Shown piece by piece: positions 35,617 to 44,822 of a DNA stretch of 64,000 bases. Location: positions 1-64,000 of the forward strand of contig JBEBXK010000001.1 in NCBI GenBank assembly GCA_040391605.1, written 5' to 3'. Position 1 is the first letter of the stretch. Each line of letters begins with the position of its first letter. Under the pieces are notes generated by a model that worked only from the letters and a program-made list of their open reading frames with translations, searched no databases and was not told the origin of the DNA. Source of the stretch: Vulgatibacter incomptus_A (GTDB lineage Bacteria; Myxococcota; Myxococcia; Myxococcales; Vulgatibacteraceae). The position numbers and the translations under genes were made by a program.

Positions 35617-35850
35617 GAGACGCCCCTGCGCACCCACCTGCGAACCTCGTCCATCCGGGGGCCCGGCGTTCGGAGAGACGCCCCTGCGCACCCACCTGCG
35701 AACCTCGTCCATCCGGGGGCCCGGCGTTCGGAGAGACGCCTCGGCGCACCCGCCTGCGAACCTCGTCCATCCGGGGGCCGGCGTTCGGAGAGACGCCCCT
35801 GCGCACCCGCCTGCGAACCTCGTCCATCTGGGTGCCGGCGATCGGAGAGG
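35617..35850 (+). repeat. Tandem array of four 57-58-base units between holA and metG
   Basis: Units start with GAGACGCC at 35617, 35675, 35733 and 35790, and a degenerate fifth begins near 35847. Each holds CGAACCTCGTCCATC and GGCGTTCGGAGA. The copies are close to identical, so the array is recent. The period is not a multiple of three and no gene spans it. The rest of 35576-35961 shows no gene. Confidence 0.85.
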
Positions 35851-35961
35851 CGCCCCCGCGCGCCCTCCCGGCGACATCCGGGGAGAACCGTGCCGGTAGA
35901 AATAGCCGCCGACACGCTGTAGGTTGCCCCCTCTTCGCCAAACGTGGAAAGGCAGTGCAAC

Positions 35962-38160
35962 TTGTCTCAGAAGATCCTCGTCACCAGCGCGCTCCCCTAC
36001 GCCAACGGTCCCAGTCACCTCGGACATCTGGTGGAGTACATCCAGACCGACATCTGGGTGCGCTTCCTCAAGCTCATGGGCAGGGACGTGATCTACGTCT
36101 GCGCCGCCGACAGCCATGGCGCGCCCATCGAGCTGAACGCGGCCCGGCAGGGGATCAGGCCGGAGGAGCTGGTGGCGTCGATGCGGGAGCTGCAGATCCG
36201 CGACTTCGGCGACTTCCTCATCGAGTTCGACACCTTCTACACCACGCACTCCCTTGAAAACCGCCGGTGGTCCGAGGAGATCTTCCGGAGGCTCCAGGCT
36301 GGCGGCCACATCGAAGAGCGCCCCCTCGAGCAATGGTATTGCGAGATCGACCTTCGCTTCCTCCCGGATCGCTTCGTCAAGGGCACCTGCCCCAACTGCG
36401 GCGCGGCCGATCAATACGGCGACGTCTGCGAGGTCTGCCATAAGGCCTACGCCTCCACCGAGTTGAAGGCCCCCTATTGTTCGATCTGTCGGAACCCGCC
36501 GGTGCGGAGGACCTCCCAGCACTTCTTCTTCAAGCTCGCGCACTTCACGGACTACCTGAAGGACTTCGTGAACCGTGAGGGACGCCTCGAGCCCCAGGTG
36601 CGCAACTCGGTGCGGGCCTGGCTCGACAGCGGGCTGCAGGATTGGTGCGTCTCCCGGGACGGCCCCTACTTCGGCTTCGAGATCCCCGGGGCGCCCGGGA
36701 AGTACTTCTACGTCTGGCTCGACGCGCCGGTGGGCTACCTCTCGTCCTCCGTGCACCTCCTCGGCGAGGAGCGCGCCCTCGCGGATTATTGGAGCCAGGA
36801 GGCGAACAGCCGGATCGTACACTTCATCGGCAAGGACATCGTCTACTTCCACGCGCTCTTCTGGCCCGCGATGCTGGAGGCCGCCGGGCTTCGGGGGCCC
36901 GACAGGATCCAGGTCCACGGCATGCTCACCCTCGGAGGCGAGAAGCTCTCCAAGAGCCGCGGCCGGCTCGTCACCGCCCGCGAGTACCTGGACGCCGGCC
37001 TCGACCCCGAGTCGCTGCGCTGGTTCTACGCCTCGAGTCTGAGCGCCGGTCCCCTGGACCTGCCGCTCTCCAAGGAGGAGATCAAGAATCGGGTGAACGC
37101 AGAGCTGGTGAAGACCCTGGCCAACTTCGTGGCCCGCTCTCTCACGCCGCTGGAGAAGGACTTTGGCGGCAGCCTCGCTGCACCTTCTGACGACCCCGCC
37201 TCCACCGAGCTCTGGGCCAAGGTGCTGGAGCTCTCCGCTGCGATCCATCGGGCCTACGACGCCATCGAGCTGCGGGACGCGACCCAGGGCCTGGTGCAGA
37301 TCGGCTTCGAGGCCAACCGCTACCTCCAGGAGCGCGCGCCGTGGAGCAAGCGCAAGCGGGGCGACGAGGAGGGGGCCCACCGCGATCTCTCCCTCTGTGC
37401 CAACGTCGCCTACGCGATCGGCTGCTGGCTGGCGCCGATCCTCCCCAACGCGGCGGCCAAGCTCTCCGCGATGTTCGACGGCGTGGCCCTCGATCCATCG
37501 AAGCTCGCCGCCGGCGCGGGCTTCCCGCTGCCGCCGGGCAGCAAGTTGGGCAAGGTGGTGCACTTGGCGGCGCCCATCGACGACGCGAGGCTGGACGCCC
37601 TCTGGCCCGATCTACCCGAGGCCGAGGTCGTCCTCGAGGAGGAGAAGCAGAAGCCCGCACCTGCACCAGGTGTCGAGAAGGTTGCTTCGAACAGTGCGGC
37701 CACGCTCCCATCGGGGGCCAGCGGTGGAGGAGCTGCTGAGGGGCCTGCGAGAGTTGGTGCGGGAGAGGGCGCAGCGGCCGGCGTTGCGGGAGGCGGCGTC
37801 GCCAGAGCGACCCAGGCCGCTGAGGCCCCGCTCGGGATCATAGGCTTCGACGACTTCACCAAGGTCGAGCTCCGGGTAGGGCGAATCCTCACGGCCGAGC
37901 GCATCCCCAAGGCAGACAAGCTGCTCAAGCTGACGGTGGACGCCGGCGACGCTGAGCCCCGAACCATCGCCGCCGGGATCGCCGCCTGGTACGAGCCCGA
38001 TTCGCTGCCCGGAAAGCAGGTGGTGGTGGTGGCGAACCTGGCCCCCCGAACCATCCGCGGCGTCGAGAGCCGGGGGATGCTCCTGGCAGGCGGAGGCGAT
38101 GACGGCGCCGTGGTCTTGGTGGAGGCGCCCGGTGCCCGCCCCGGATCGCGGGTGAAGTGA
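35962..38160 (+). CDS. metG: Methionyl-tRNA synthetase
   Basis: MetG charges tRNA-Met. The 732-residue protein has the HIGH-type motif HLGHL near the N-terminus, the zinc knuckle C-x2-C...C-x2-C (CPNC, CEVC, with CSIC later) and the KMSKS-type motif KLSKSRG. A C-terminal tRNA-binding (TRBD) domain (FDDFTKVELRVGRIL onwards) is joined by an unusually long Ala/Gly/Pro linker of about 70 residues. The TTG at 35962 has GGAAAGG 9 bases before it and fits the family start; an in-frame GTG at 35944 lacks such a site. Confidence 0.93.
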   Translation: MSQKILVTSALPYANGPSHLGHLVEYIQTDIWVRFLKLMGRDVIYVCAADSHGAPIELNAARQGIRPEELVASMRELQIRDFGDFLIEFDTFYTTHSLENRRWSEEIFRRLQAGGHIEERPLEQWYCEIDLRFLPDRFVKGTCPNCGAADQYGDVCEVCHKAYASTELKAPYCSICRNPPVRRTSQHFFFKLAHFTDYLKDFVNREGRLEPQVRNSVRAWLDSGLQDWCVSRDGPYFGFEIPGAPGKYFYVWLDAPVGYLSSSVHLLGEERALADYWSQEANSRIVHFIGKDIVYFHALFWPAMLEAAGLRGPDRIQVHGMLTLGGEKLSKSRGRLVTAREYLDAGLDPESLRWFYASSLSAGPLDLPLSKEEIKNRVNAELVKTLANFVARSLTPLEKDFGGSLAAPSDDPASTELWAKVLELSAAIHRAYDAIELRDATQGLVQIGFEANRYLQERAPWSKRKRGDEEGAHRDLSLCANVAYAIGCWLAPILPNAAAKLSAMFDGVALDPSKLAAGAGFPLPPGSKLGKVVHLAAPIDDARLDALWPDLPEAEVVLEEEKQKPAPAPGVEKVASNSAATLPSGASGGGAAEGPARVGAGEGAAAGVAGGGVARATQAAEAPLGIIGFDDFTKVELRVGRILTAERIPKADKLLKLTVDAGDAEPRTIAAGIAAWYEPDSLPGKQVVVVANLAPRTIRGVESRGMLLAGGGDDGAVVLVEAPGARPGSRVK

Positions 38161-39218
38161 TGAGCGAGTCCAAAGACGAGAGCCTGCAGCGGGCCGAGGA
38201 GATCGCGCGGCGGCTGGATCGGGAGCCGCCGCGTAAGGAGCGGGAGGCGGCCCTCGGCGATCTGATCGAGATCTGCCGCGGCAGCGAAGCGGCGCGCGAG
38301 CGCTATCTGATGCGCTTTGTGACCCTCCTCGCCGACGACGCGCCCTACGCCCGGGGCCTCGCCAGCCTCGGCGTCGTGCTCTGTGACGACAACGAGCAGC
38401 ACGTCGAGCGGGTGGTCCGCCTCCTGGGAGATCCCTCCCCAGGCGTTCGTCTCCAGGCCATCCACGCGCTGGCGCCGCTGGGCCTCGCCTCCCTCCACGA
38501 TCGCTTCGCCGAGAGCCTCCATGATCCGGACAGGCTGGTCCGCCTGGCGGCGGCGGTGGCCCTGGCAGCTGGCGGCGATCTTCGCGGCACCGACGTCCTC
38601 CTCGAGGCGATTGCCCGACGCAGCACGAGGCTCGACGCGCTCCTGGCCCTGCGCCGCGCCGCCGCCGACGGCCCCGATCTCCGGGCGAAGATCGAGCCCG
38701 AGGTCCGCAAGATCTTCGGCGGCTTCCTCACCCATCGCTTCGATCGAGTGGCAGCGGCGGCGGTGCTGGCCACGATGGGGATCAAGGAGGGCGGCGATCA
38801 CCTGATCGAGCGGGCGCGCAAGGGCGGCGTTGAGCGGCCGATGGCCCTGGAGCTCTGCGGCGAGCTGCAGATCCCGGGTGGCGAGGCCGTCGCCGCCGCG
38901 ATCGCGGCGGACAAGGACGACGCGCTCCGGGGCACGGCCCTGCGGGCGCTGGCCTCCTACGACGGCGCTTCGGCGGCCGATCTCTGCTCCCGCGCCCTCC
39001 TCGACGAGGGAGAGGACGCCGACGTGCGCTGCGATGCAGCCGAAGGGCTGCTCCTCCTGGGCACCGATGCGGCCCGGCGATCGCTCGAGGAGGCCCGGGA
39101 AGGCCCCGGCGACGAGCGGGTCCGGCGAGTCGCCGCGACTTGCCTCTCGCTCTTTGGCAGACCCAGCGAGGAGGTGCGCCTCTACCTGCCCCTCTCTGGC
39201 GAAGAGGTGATCTCGTAA
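38160..39218 (+). CDS. HEAT-repeat protein
   Basis: The 352-residue protein consists of helical HEAT-like repeats (for example EREAALGDLIEICRGSE, VRLQAIHALAPLGLASL, DRVAAAAVLATMGIKEGG, LRGTALRALASYDGAS). It has no signal peptide or catalytic motif. Such proteins are scaffolds or regulators; no specific partner can be named. Its ATG shares a base with the metG stop (TGATG), so the two are translated together. Confidence 0.8.
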   Translation: MSESKDESLQRAEEIARRLDREPPRKEREAALGDLIEICRGSEAARERYLMRFVTLLADDAPYARGLASLGVVLCDDNEQHVERVVRLLGDPSPGVRLQAIHALAPLGLASLHDRFAESLHDPDRLVRLAAAVALAAGGDLRGTDVLLEAIARRSTRLDALLALRRAAADGPDLRAKIEPEVRKIFGGFLTHRFDRVAAAAVLATMGIKEGGDHLIERARKGGVERPMALELCGELQIPGGEAVAAAIAADKDDALRGTALRALASYDGASAADLCSRALLDEGEDADVRCDAAEGLLLLGTDAARRSLEEAREGPGDERVRRVAATCLSLFGRPSEEVRLYLPLSGEEVIS

Positions 39219-39290
39219 ATTGAGCCACTCGATTCCTCCGCGAGCCCGCGGTCGTGGGCTTGCCTGGCTGTGTTCAAAGGTTGCCTCGTG

Positions 39291-40061
39291 ATGGAGTTCT
39301 TCGATTCCCATGCCCACGTCGACTCGGAGAAGTTCGACGCCGATCGCGACGAGGTGATCGCGCGGGCCCGGGCGAGCGGCGTCACCCGGGTCGCCGCCAT
39401 CGGCCAATGGCGCGATCCCGGCGACTTCGGCGGCGCCCTCGAGCTCGCCGCCACCTACCCGGACCACTTCGTCGCCACCCTCGGGATCCACCCCCACGAG
39501 GTCGCGCGTGTCCCCGACGAGGATTGGGCGGATCTCGAGCGCCTCGCCGGCCTCCCCGAGGTCGTCGCGGTGGGGGAGATCGGGCTCGACTACCACTACG
39601 ATCACTCGCCGCGAGAAGAGCAGCGACATTGGTTCCGCCACCAACTCGCCCTGGCCGAGCGCCTGGGCAAACCGGTCGTGATCCACACCCGCGAGGCCGA
39701 CGACGACACCGTCGCCATCCTCCGCGACGCGTCAGTAGGTAACGGAGTAATCCACTGCTTCACGGGAGGCCCCGAACGGGCCCGAACCTACCTCGACATG
39801 GGCCTGCTGCTCTCGATCCCCGGCGTGGTGACCTTCAAGAACGCCGAGCCCCTCCGCGAGGCGGTGCGCGCCGCCCCCCTCGATCGGCTCCTCATCGAGA
39901 CCGATTGCCCCTACCTCGCGCCAATCCCCCACCGCGGCAAGCGCAACGAGCCCTCCTTCGTGAAGCTGGTCGCCGAAGCGATCGCGGCCCTCAAGGGCCT
40001 GCCGGTGGAGGAGGTCGCCGCGGCCACCACAGCCAACGCCCGCCGCTTCTTCGGCGTCTAG
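39291..40061 (+). CDS. tatD: TatD-family Mg-dependent deoxyribonuclease
   Basis: This metal-dependent hydrolase has 256 residues from the ATG at 39291. The metal ligands of the family are present: DSHAHVD at the start, GEIGLDYHYD, VIHTREAD, HCFTGG and LIETDCPYLAP. TatD enzymes are 3'-5' exonucleases for DNA/RNA quality control. The start was chosen because MEFFDSHAHVD is typical; an in-frame GTG at 39270 is possible. Neighbours metG and holB are a common context. Confidence 0.93.
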   Translation: MEFFDSHAHVDSEKFDADRDEVIARARASGVTRVAAIGQWRDPGDFGGALELAATYPDHFVATLGIHPHEVARVPDEDWADLERLAGLPEVVAVGEIGLDYHYDHSPREEQRHWFRHQLALAERLGKPVVIHTREADDDTVAILRDASVGNGVIHCFTGGPERARTYLDMGLLLSIPGVVTFKNAEPLREAVRAAPLDRLLIETDCPYLAPIPHRGKRNEPSFVKLVAEAIAALKGLPVEEVAAATTANARRFFGV

Positions 40062-40136
40062 CCTCGGCCAGGGGGAGGGAGGCGGCTAGGAAGCTGAAGC
40101 GCGATCCCTCCGGTATGCAGCTTGCGATCGCGGACT

Positions 40137-41729
40137 TCAGTCTTCGCCATCCGGCTTGGTCTCGGTGGGGGAGATCGGTGGCACTTCGGCTGCCGCAGCC
40201 TTTGGTTCTTCGCCTGGCGCGTCGGCGGCAGGAGTGGGCGTGGCCTCGGCGTTCACCGGCTTCGCCTCGGCGGGAGCTGGCGCAGCTTCCGCGGGGGGCG
40301 GGGTGTCGATCGCGGTGTTCTCGGGGGATGGAGTCGCCTCCACGGGGGCCACCAGCTCGGACTCGGATTCGGTGCGGGCCTGAAGGGTGGCCGTAACCGG
40401 CTCATGGGCCTCGGCTTCGGCGGCCTCGCCCTCGGGCTGGGTGAAGGCGGAGAAGGGCTTGAAGGTGAGCTTCTCCGCGGCTGGGGGCTTGGCGGCGCCT
40501 TCGGCTCGCTTGAGGATCTTCGGACCCTTTCGCGCTCCGGCCTCGTGGGCCTGGGGCGCCTCTACGCCGACCTGGGTCGCGGGCGCAGGCTGGCGCTCTC
40601 GGCTCGGGCGCTCTTGCGGCGGCCGCTCGCGGCGGGGCGCGGGGGACTCCGGGGCTGTGCCGGTGGCTCCGGGCTCGGCTGCTGCCTGGCGCTTCTCCTT
40701 GCGCTCGGCCCGGCCCTTGCCGAAGCCCTTGGCCGGCGGGCCGCGTCGCTTGCCGCCCTCGGTGGGCGCCGATCCCTTCCAGAGCATCCGCTCATAGCCC
40801 TTCTGCGGATCGGTCCATCGGCTGCCCGGGCTCCGGGCCATCTGGCCGAGCATCGCGTTCATGCGGCTGTCGATCTCGTCGAGCTCGTGGACCAGGAAGG
40901 CCTCGATGGTCATCGGGAGCTTGGGCGAGCCGTACTCGAGCCTGCCGTGGTGGGCGAGGACGATGTGGATCAGGTGATTCTCCAGATCCTTGGGGAAGCC
41001 GGAGAGCACCCGGGCGCGCTCGCGGATCCACGTGGCCGTCATCACCAGGTGGCCGACCAGCTTGCCCTCGTCGGTGTACGAGGTGCCGCCCTTTCCATAG
41101 GAGAGCTCGTCGATCTTGCCGAGGTCGTGGAGGAAGGCGCCGGCGATCAGCAGATCGCGATCGGCCATCGGATAGTGATCGGCCAGGCGGCCGGCCAGCC
41201 GCACGCAGGAGAGGATGTGATCGAGGAGTCCACCGGCATAGGCGTGGTGGATCTCCTTGGCGGCAGGCGCCCGGCGGAGCTTCGACACCAGGGCGGGATC
41301 GTCCACGAAGGAGAAGAGCAGGGCGCGGACGTGGGGATCTGCGACCTTCCCCAGCTCGCTGCGCAGCGCCATGAACGGCCCGTCGGCTGGCGCGGCCTGC
41401 GCCACCGGCGCTTCAGGGGCCTCGAACTCGAAGTCTTCGGCCGGGAGCTCGTCCTGGGATTTTTCGAGGGCGTCGATCGTTAGCTGGGGGAGTCCCTGAA
41501 AGGTGCCTACCTGTCCCTCGACCCGCAAGCGATCCCCCACCTCGAAGAGCGCGCCGAGCTCCTCCGCCTGATTCCACACCCGGGCGTCGAGCTGGCCGGT
41601 CTTGTCATGCAAGATCAGCTTGAGGAAGACTCGCCCGTTCTTGCCGGACGCCTGCTGCTTCCGCGCCACCGCGAAGATCCCCGCCGCTTTCTGCCCTACC
41701 TGGACGTCCTTGATCCACGACCGATCCAT
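40137..41729 (-). CDS. OB-fold/HD-domain 3'-5' exoribonuclease (YhaM-like) with long acidic tail
   Basis: The 530-residue protein begins with an OB-fold nucleic-acid-binding domain (about residues 5-85) and then an HD phosphohydrolase domain with GGLLDHI, AFLHDLGKIDEL and HHGRLEYGSPKLP. The arrangement matches Bacillus YhaM, a 3'-5' exoribonuclease. The last 200 residues are a Lys/Arg- then Pro/Ala/Glu-rich stretch that looks disordered. The ATG has GGAG 5 bases before it. It is convergent with tatD. Confidence 0.88.
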   Translation of the reverse strand: MDRSWIKDVQVGQKAAGIFAVARKQQASGKNGRVFLKLILHDKTGQLDARVWNQAEELGALFEVGDRLRVEGQVGTFQGLPQLTIDALEKSQDELPAEDFEFEAPEAPVAQAAPADGPFMALRSELGKVADPHVRALLFSFVDDPALVSKLRRAPAAKEIHHAYAGGLLDHILSCVRLAGRLADHYPMADRDLLIAGAFLHDLGKIDELSYGKGGTSYTDEGKLVGHLVMTATWIRERARVLSGFPKDLENHLIHIVLAHHGRLEYGSPKLPMTIEAFLVHELDEIDSRMNAMLGQMARSPGSRWTDPQKGYERMLWKGSAPTEGGKRRGPPAKGFGKGRAERKEKRQAAAEPGATGTAPESPAPRRERPPQERPSRERQPAPATQVGVEAPQAHEAGARKGPKILKRAEGAAKPPAAEKLTFKPFSAFTQPEGEAAEAEAHEPVTATLQARTESESELVAPVEATPSPENTAIDTPPPAEAAPAPAEAKPVNAEATPTPAADAPGEEPKAAAAEVPPISPTETKPDGED

Positions 41730-41937
41730 GCTCTGCTCCACTCGTAGTACGCCCTTGGATTTCGATGAGTTCTACAGACGAGAGGCGTCGCCCTCGCCGG
41801 TCCATCCCTGCTCGTGGCAGCCTGGCTGCCTTGTGGGCAAGGGCTGCGAAGGCCAGCCTGCTCGCCATCGGAGCGGGGAAGCTAACAGACGCGCACGTGT
41901 GGAACAACGCGGAGATCGCCACACTTAAGGAGACCAC

Positions 41938-42579
41938 ATGAAACGCCACGTCCTACTCGCTATCGCGTTGCTCCTCATCGCCCCCTCGACCAGCTTCGCG
42001 ATGCGACCAGGGGAGCGGAAGGCGAAGCACGACGATCTCTCGGTGGAGGTCCGCGAGATCCCCGGCAGCGTCGCCGAGGTCCGGGTGAGGGGCCGGATCG
42101 ACGCGCCGCCGGAGCGGGTCCTCGCGGTCCTCGCCGACGTGGACGCGTACAAGGAGACGATGCCCCATACGGACGTCTCACAGATGGTGAAACGCGAGGG
42201 GAACCATATCTGGCTCTACTCGGTGGTCGATCCTCCCTTGGCCAGCAAGCGCGACTACTGCGTGGAGATCACCCTCTCGGAGGAGCCGGGTGGCGTGCTC
42301 AAGACCGATTGGATCCCCGCCAACGACATGGCGCCGCCAGAGAAGAAGGGCGTGGTGCGGGTCCAGGTGAACGACGGCTCGTGGACGATCCGCCCGGTGG
42401 ATGGCGGCAAGGCCTCCGACGTCGTCTACCGCCTCCACGTCGATCCGGGCGGGGACCTCCCGAAGTGGATCGTGGACAAGGCCAACCGCACCTCGGTGCC
42501 GGACGCCTTCAAGGCGGTGCGAAAGGCGGCCACCTCCAAGCGCTACGCGAACGCGACTTCGCCGCTGGCCCAGGAGTAG
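41938..42579 (+). CDS. Secreted START/SRPBCC-like lipid-binding protein
   Basis: The 213-residue protein has a Sec signal peptide (cleavage likely after SFA, residue 21). A START-like fold follows, with REIPGSVAEVRVRGRIDAPPERVLAVLADVD, WLYSVVDPPLASKRDYCVEIT and DLPKWIVDKANRTSVPDAF. The pattern suits binding of a hydrophobic ligand in the periplasm; the ligand is unknown. AAGGAG lies 6 bases before the ATG. Confidence 0.8.
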   Translation: MKRHVLLAIALLLIAPSTSFAMRPGERKAKHDDLSVEVREIPGSVAEVRVRGRIDAPPERVLAVLADVDAYKETMPHTDVSQMVKREGNHIWLYSVVDPPLASKRDYCVEITLSEEPGGVLKTDWIPANDMAPPEKKGVVRVQVNDGSWTIRPVDGGKASDVVYRLHVDPGGDLPKWIVDKANRTSVPDAFKAVRKAATSKRYANATSPLAQE

Positions 42580-42718
42580 TCGCCTCCGGCTCGCAGGAGC
42601 GTAACGCGAAGCCCTGCGGGGCCTCCAGATTCTGTATCGAGCGCCCCGAATGCGAGGCAGGCCCGGCCCTCGGGCGGAGCGCAGATCCAACGCGGCAGGC
42701 GGGATCCGCGGCGGTCCT

Positions 42719-42874
42719 CCGGATGGTCTCGTCAGGGCAGATCAGGATCGCGTCGATCGTCGCGATGCGCGCGATCGCGGGGCAGGCGGGACCACAGCCG
42801 ATATCCGGACGATCTCGTCAGAGGCGGATCAGGATCGCGACGATCATGGCGATGAGCGCGATCATGCCGGTGAT
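42719..42874. repeat. Imperfect direct repeat at the 3' end of the small membrane-protein gene
   Basis: About 70 bases starting with CCGG at 42719 are repeated, with roughly four in five bases equal, at 42805. Both contain TCTCGTCAG and GATCAGGATCGCG. The second copy covers the stop codon and membrane segment of the leftward gene at 42818-43096, so the first is a decayed extra copy of that gene's 3' end. Confidence 0.6.
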
Positions 42875-43096
42875 CATGAAGACGGTGGTGAAGCGCCGGG
42901 CATCCAGGCGCTCGGCTCGCATCATCGAGGCGTATTCGGGGATGTCGCCGAGCCGTCGCCACTTCTCCTGCCCCTCGCGGCGGATCTCGTCGTCCAGGTC
43001 GAGGAAGTGCTGCCGCAGCAGCCGGATCACCTGCTTGCCGTCGGCCACCTCGAGCTCTTCGCCCCCCTTGGATCGAATGTGGTAGCGCACGCCCAA
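42818..43096 (-). CDS. Small tail-anchored membrane protein with GYF_2-like N-terminus
   Basis: The 92-residue protein has an N-terminal part (VRYHIRSKGGEELEVADGKQ then LLRQHFLDLDDEIRREGQEKW) that resembles the GYF_2-like modules often seen in myxobacterial membrane proteins. A single C-terminal membrane span (TTVFMITGMIALIAMIVAIL) follows. The start is a TTG; a GTG two codons later is also possible. Function unknown. Confidence 0.6.
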   Translation of the reverse strand: MGVRYHIRSKGGEELEVADGKQVIRLLRQHFLDLDDEIRREGQEKWRRLGDIPEYASMMRAERLDARRFTTVFMITGMIALIAMIVAILIRL

Positions 43097-43135
43097 TCGT
43101 AACAGATCAGGCCCGGAGGATCAGGCCCTGGGGAT

Positions 43136-43345
43136 CTAGGCTTCGCCCGATCGGTTGTCTGCCTCCTCGCGAAGCTCCCGGGTCACCAATTCGAGGATCT
43201 CGCTCGACGCGGCGAGGATCTCCTTCGGCGAGAAGCCGCCTTCGCGCAGCTCCCGGTAGAAGGAGCGCGCGAGGATCTTCGGACCGCTGGCCCCGGAGAG
43301 GAGGAGGCCGTTCATCTTGGCTTCGAGCATCTTCTCGGGGACCAT
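43136..43345 (-). CDS. Small conserved-looking hypothetical protein
   Basis: The 69-residue helical protein begins MVPEKMLEAKMNGLLLSGA and is rich in Glu/Leu/Arg. The ATG at 43343-43345 has AAGGAG upstream, and the coding bias is normal for the window. No family is recognised. It lies upstream of the 42818 gene on the same strand, with a gap of 39 bases, so they may be cotranscribed. Confidence 0.55.
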   Translation of the reverse strand: MVPEKMLEAKMNGLLLSGASGPKILARSFYRELREGGFSPKEILAASSEILELVTRELREEADNRSGEA

Positions 43346-43744
43346 ATCGTCTTGACTCCTTGGCCACGAAGCGGGCCGGTTGGTTGGACGAAGTGCCGGC
43401 AGGGCCGACGCTATCGCATTGCGTAGAGAGGGAGAACGGAGCAACATGCGGGCCAACTCGCAGGTCGCTCAGCCGCCGGTCGTGATTCCAGGTGGTTGGC
43501 GAAGCCCCACCTCCATCCGGGGCGCCGGGTGCGTCCCTGCCTACGCAGCCAGAGGCGCGAAAAGGCTTCCGGGGCGCGAATGGGAGTACGCACTCCCATG
43601 GCGAGCCGGAGCGCTCGCTTCCGGCGGGCATCTTGTCCTTGACCGAAGGGGAGCCCAGCCCTATGTACGCGCCATCGGCAACAGCTTTTTGCGAGGCGCG
43701 CACCCCAGTGGAGCGACGCCATTCGTACGAAAGGTAGGCGAGCG
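43346..43744. other. Long leader region of gap
   Basis: No gene is convincing in these 399 bases between divergent genes. It holds two neighbouring perfect hairpins described separately and an AAAGG before the gap ATG. It should contain the gap promoter and an unusually long leader. Confidence 0.5.
43580..43625 (+). promoter_or_regulatory. Twin hairpins upstream of gap
   Basis: ATGGGAGT (43580-43587) and ACTCCCAT (43592-43599) pair perfectly around a four-base loop. Directly after, GCCGGA (43605-43610) pairs with TCCGGC (43620-43625). They may be an operator for a sugar-metabolism regulator or a leader RNA structure about 120-165 bases before gap. No T-run follows. Confidence 0.4.
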
Positions 43745-44746
43745 ATGAAGTTTGCCATCAATGGTTTTGGGCGGATCGGCCGCTGTATTCTCCGGGCCTC
43801 GTTGCAGCGCAAGGAGAAGGACGTCGAGATCGTCGCGATCAACGACCTGGACTCCCCCGCGACCCTGGCGCATCTGCTGAAGTACGACTCGGTCCACGGG
43901 ATCTTCCCCGGCGAGGTCCGCGCCACGGAGAACTCGATCGTGGTCGACGGCAGGGAGATCCCGATCTCCGCGATCCGCGAGCCGGAGAAGCTCCCGTGGA
44001 AGGCGCTGGGCGTCGACACGGTCTTCGAGTGCACCGGGCGCTTCACCGACAGGGAGGCGGCGGCGAAGCATCAGGCGGCCGGCGCCAAGAAGGTGATCAT
44101 CTCCGCTCCCGCCAAGAATCCCGACATCACCATCTGTTACGGGATCAATCACGGGCTCTACGATCCCGCCAAGCACCACATCTTCTCCAACGCCTCGTGC
44201 ACCACCAACTGCCTCGCGCCGGTGGTCAAGGTCCTGATGGAGTCCTTCGGGGTCGAGCGCGGCCTGATGACCACGGTGCACAGCTACACCAACGATCAGA
44301 GCATCCTCGACCTGCCGCATAAGGACCTGCGCCGCGCTCGTGCGGCGGCGGTCTCGATGATCCCCACCTCCACCGGCGCTGCCAAGGCCGTGGGCGAGGT
44401 GATCCCCGCGATGAAGGGCAAGCTCACCGGCATGTCCGTCCGGGTGCCGACGCCGAACGTCTCGTTGGTGGACTTCACCGCGGTCCTCACGAAGAAGGCC
44501 ACGGTCGACGAGGTCAACGCCGCCATGAAGAAGGCGGCGCAAGGGCCCCTCGCCGGCGTGCTGCACTACACCGAGGAGCCGCTGGTCTCCATCGACTACA
44601 ACCACACCCCCTGGTCCTCCACCATCGACGCGCTCTCCACCATGGTGATCGACGACATGGTGAAGGTGCTGGCCTGGTACGACAACGAGTGGGGCTTCTC
44701 CAACCGCATGGTCGACCTGGCGAAGATGGTAGCCACCAAGGGCTAG
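43745..44746 (+). CDS. gap: Glyceraldehyde-3-phosphate dehydrogenase
   Basis: The 333-residue NAD-dependent glycolytic enzyme has N-terminal INGFGRIGR, the active-site SNASCTTNCLAP with Cys152 and the C-terminal WYDNEWGFSNRMVDL. It converts glyceraldehyde-3-phosphate to 1,3-bisphosphoglycerate. It heads the run gap-pgk-tpiA; a hairpin follows before pgk. Confidence 0.97.
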   Translation: MKFAINGFGRIGRCILRASLQRKEKDVEIVAINDLDSPATLAHLLKYDSVHGIFPGEVRATENSIVVDGREIPISAIREPEKLPWKALGVDTVFECTGRFTDREAAAKHQAAGAKKVIISAPAKNPDITICYGINHGLYDPAKHHIFSNASCTTNCLAPVVKVLMESFGVERGLMTTVHSYTNDQSILDLPHKDLRRARAAAVSMIPTSTGAAKAVGEVIPAMKGKLTGMSVRVPTPNVSLVDFTAVLTKKATVDEVNAAMKKAAQGPLAGVLHYTEEPLVSIDYNHTPWSSTIDALSTMVIDDMVKVLAWYDNEWGFSNRMVDLAKMVATKG

Positions 44747-44822
44747 CCGCCTGGAGGCGGCGCCCTGCGTGGCGTCGCTTTGGGCGCTGGAGCCCAGCGC
44801 AGCGTCCCGCGACGCGAATCAA

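Noticed and set aside
35617..35850. CRISPR array after holA
   Set aside because: The whole 57-58-base unit is repeated, so there are no unique spacers.
35209..37563. A 784-codon open frame antisense to holA-metG
   Set aside because: It crosses the tandem repeat and the metG coding region; repeats inside it only reflect the DNA array.
37410..39686. A 758-codon open frame antisense to metG, the HEAT gene and tatD
   Set aside because: It spans three genes on the other strand, with no domain or good start.
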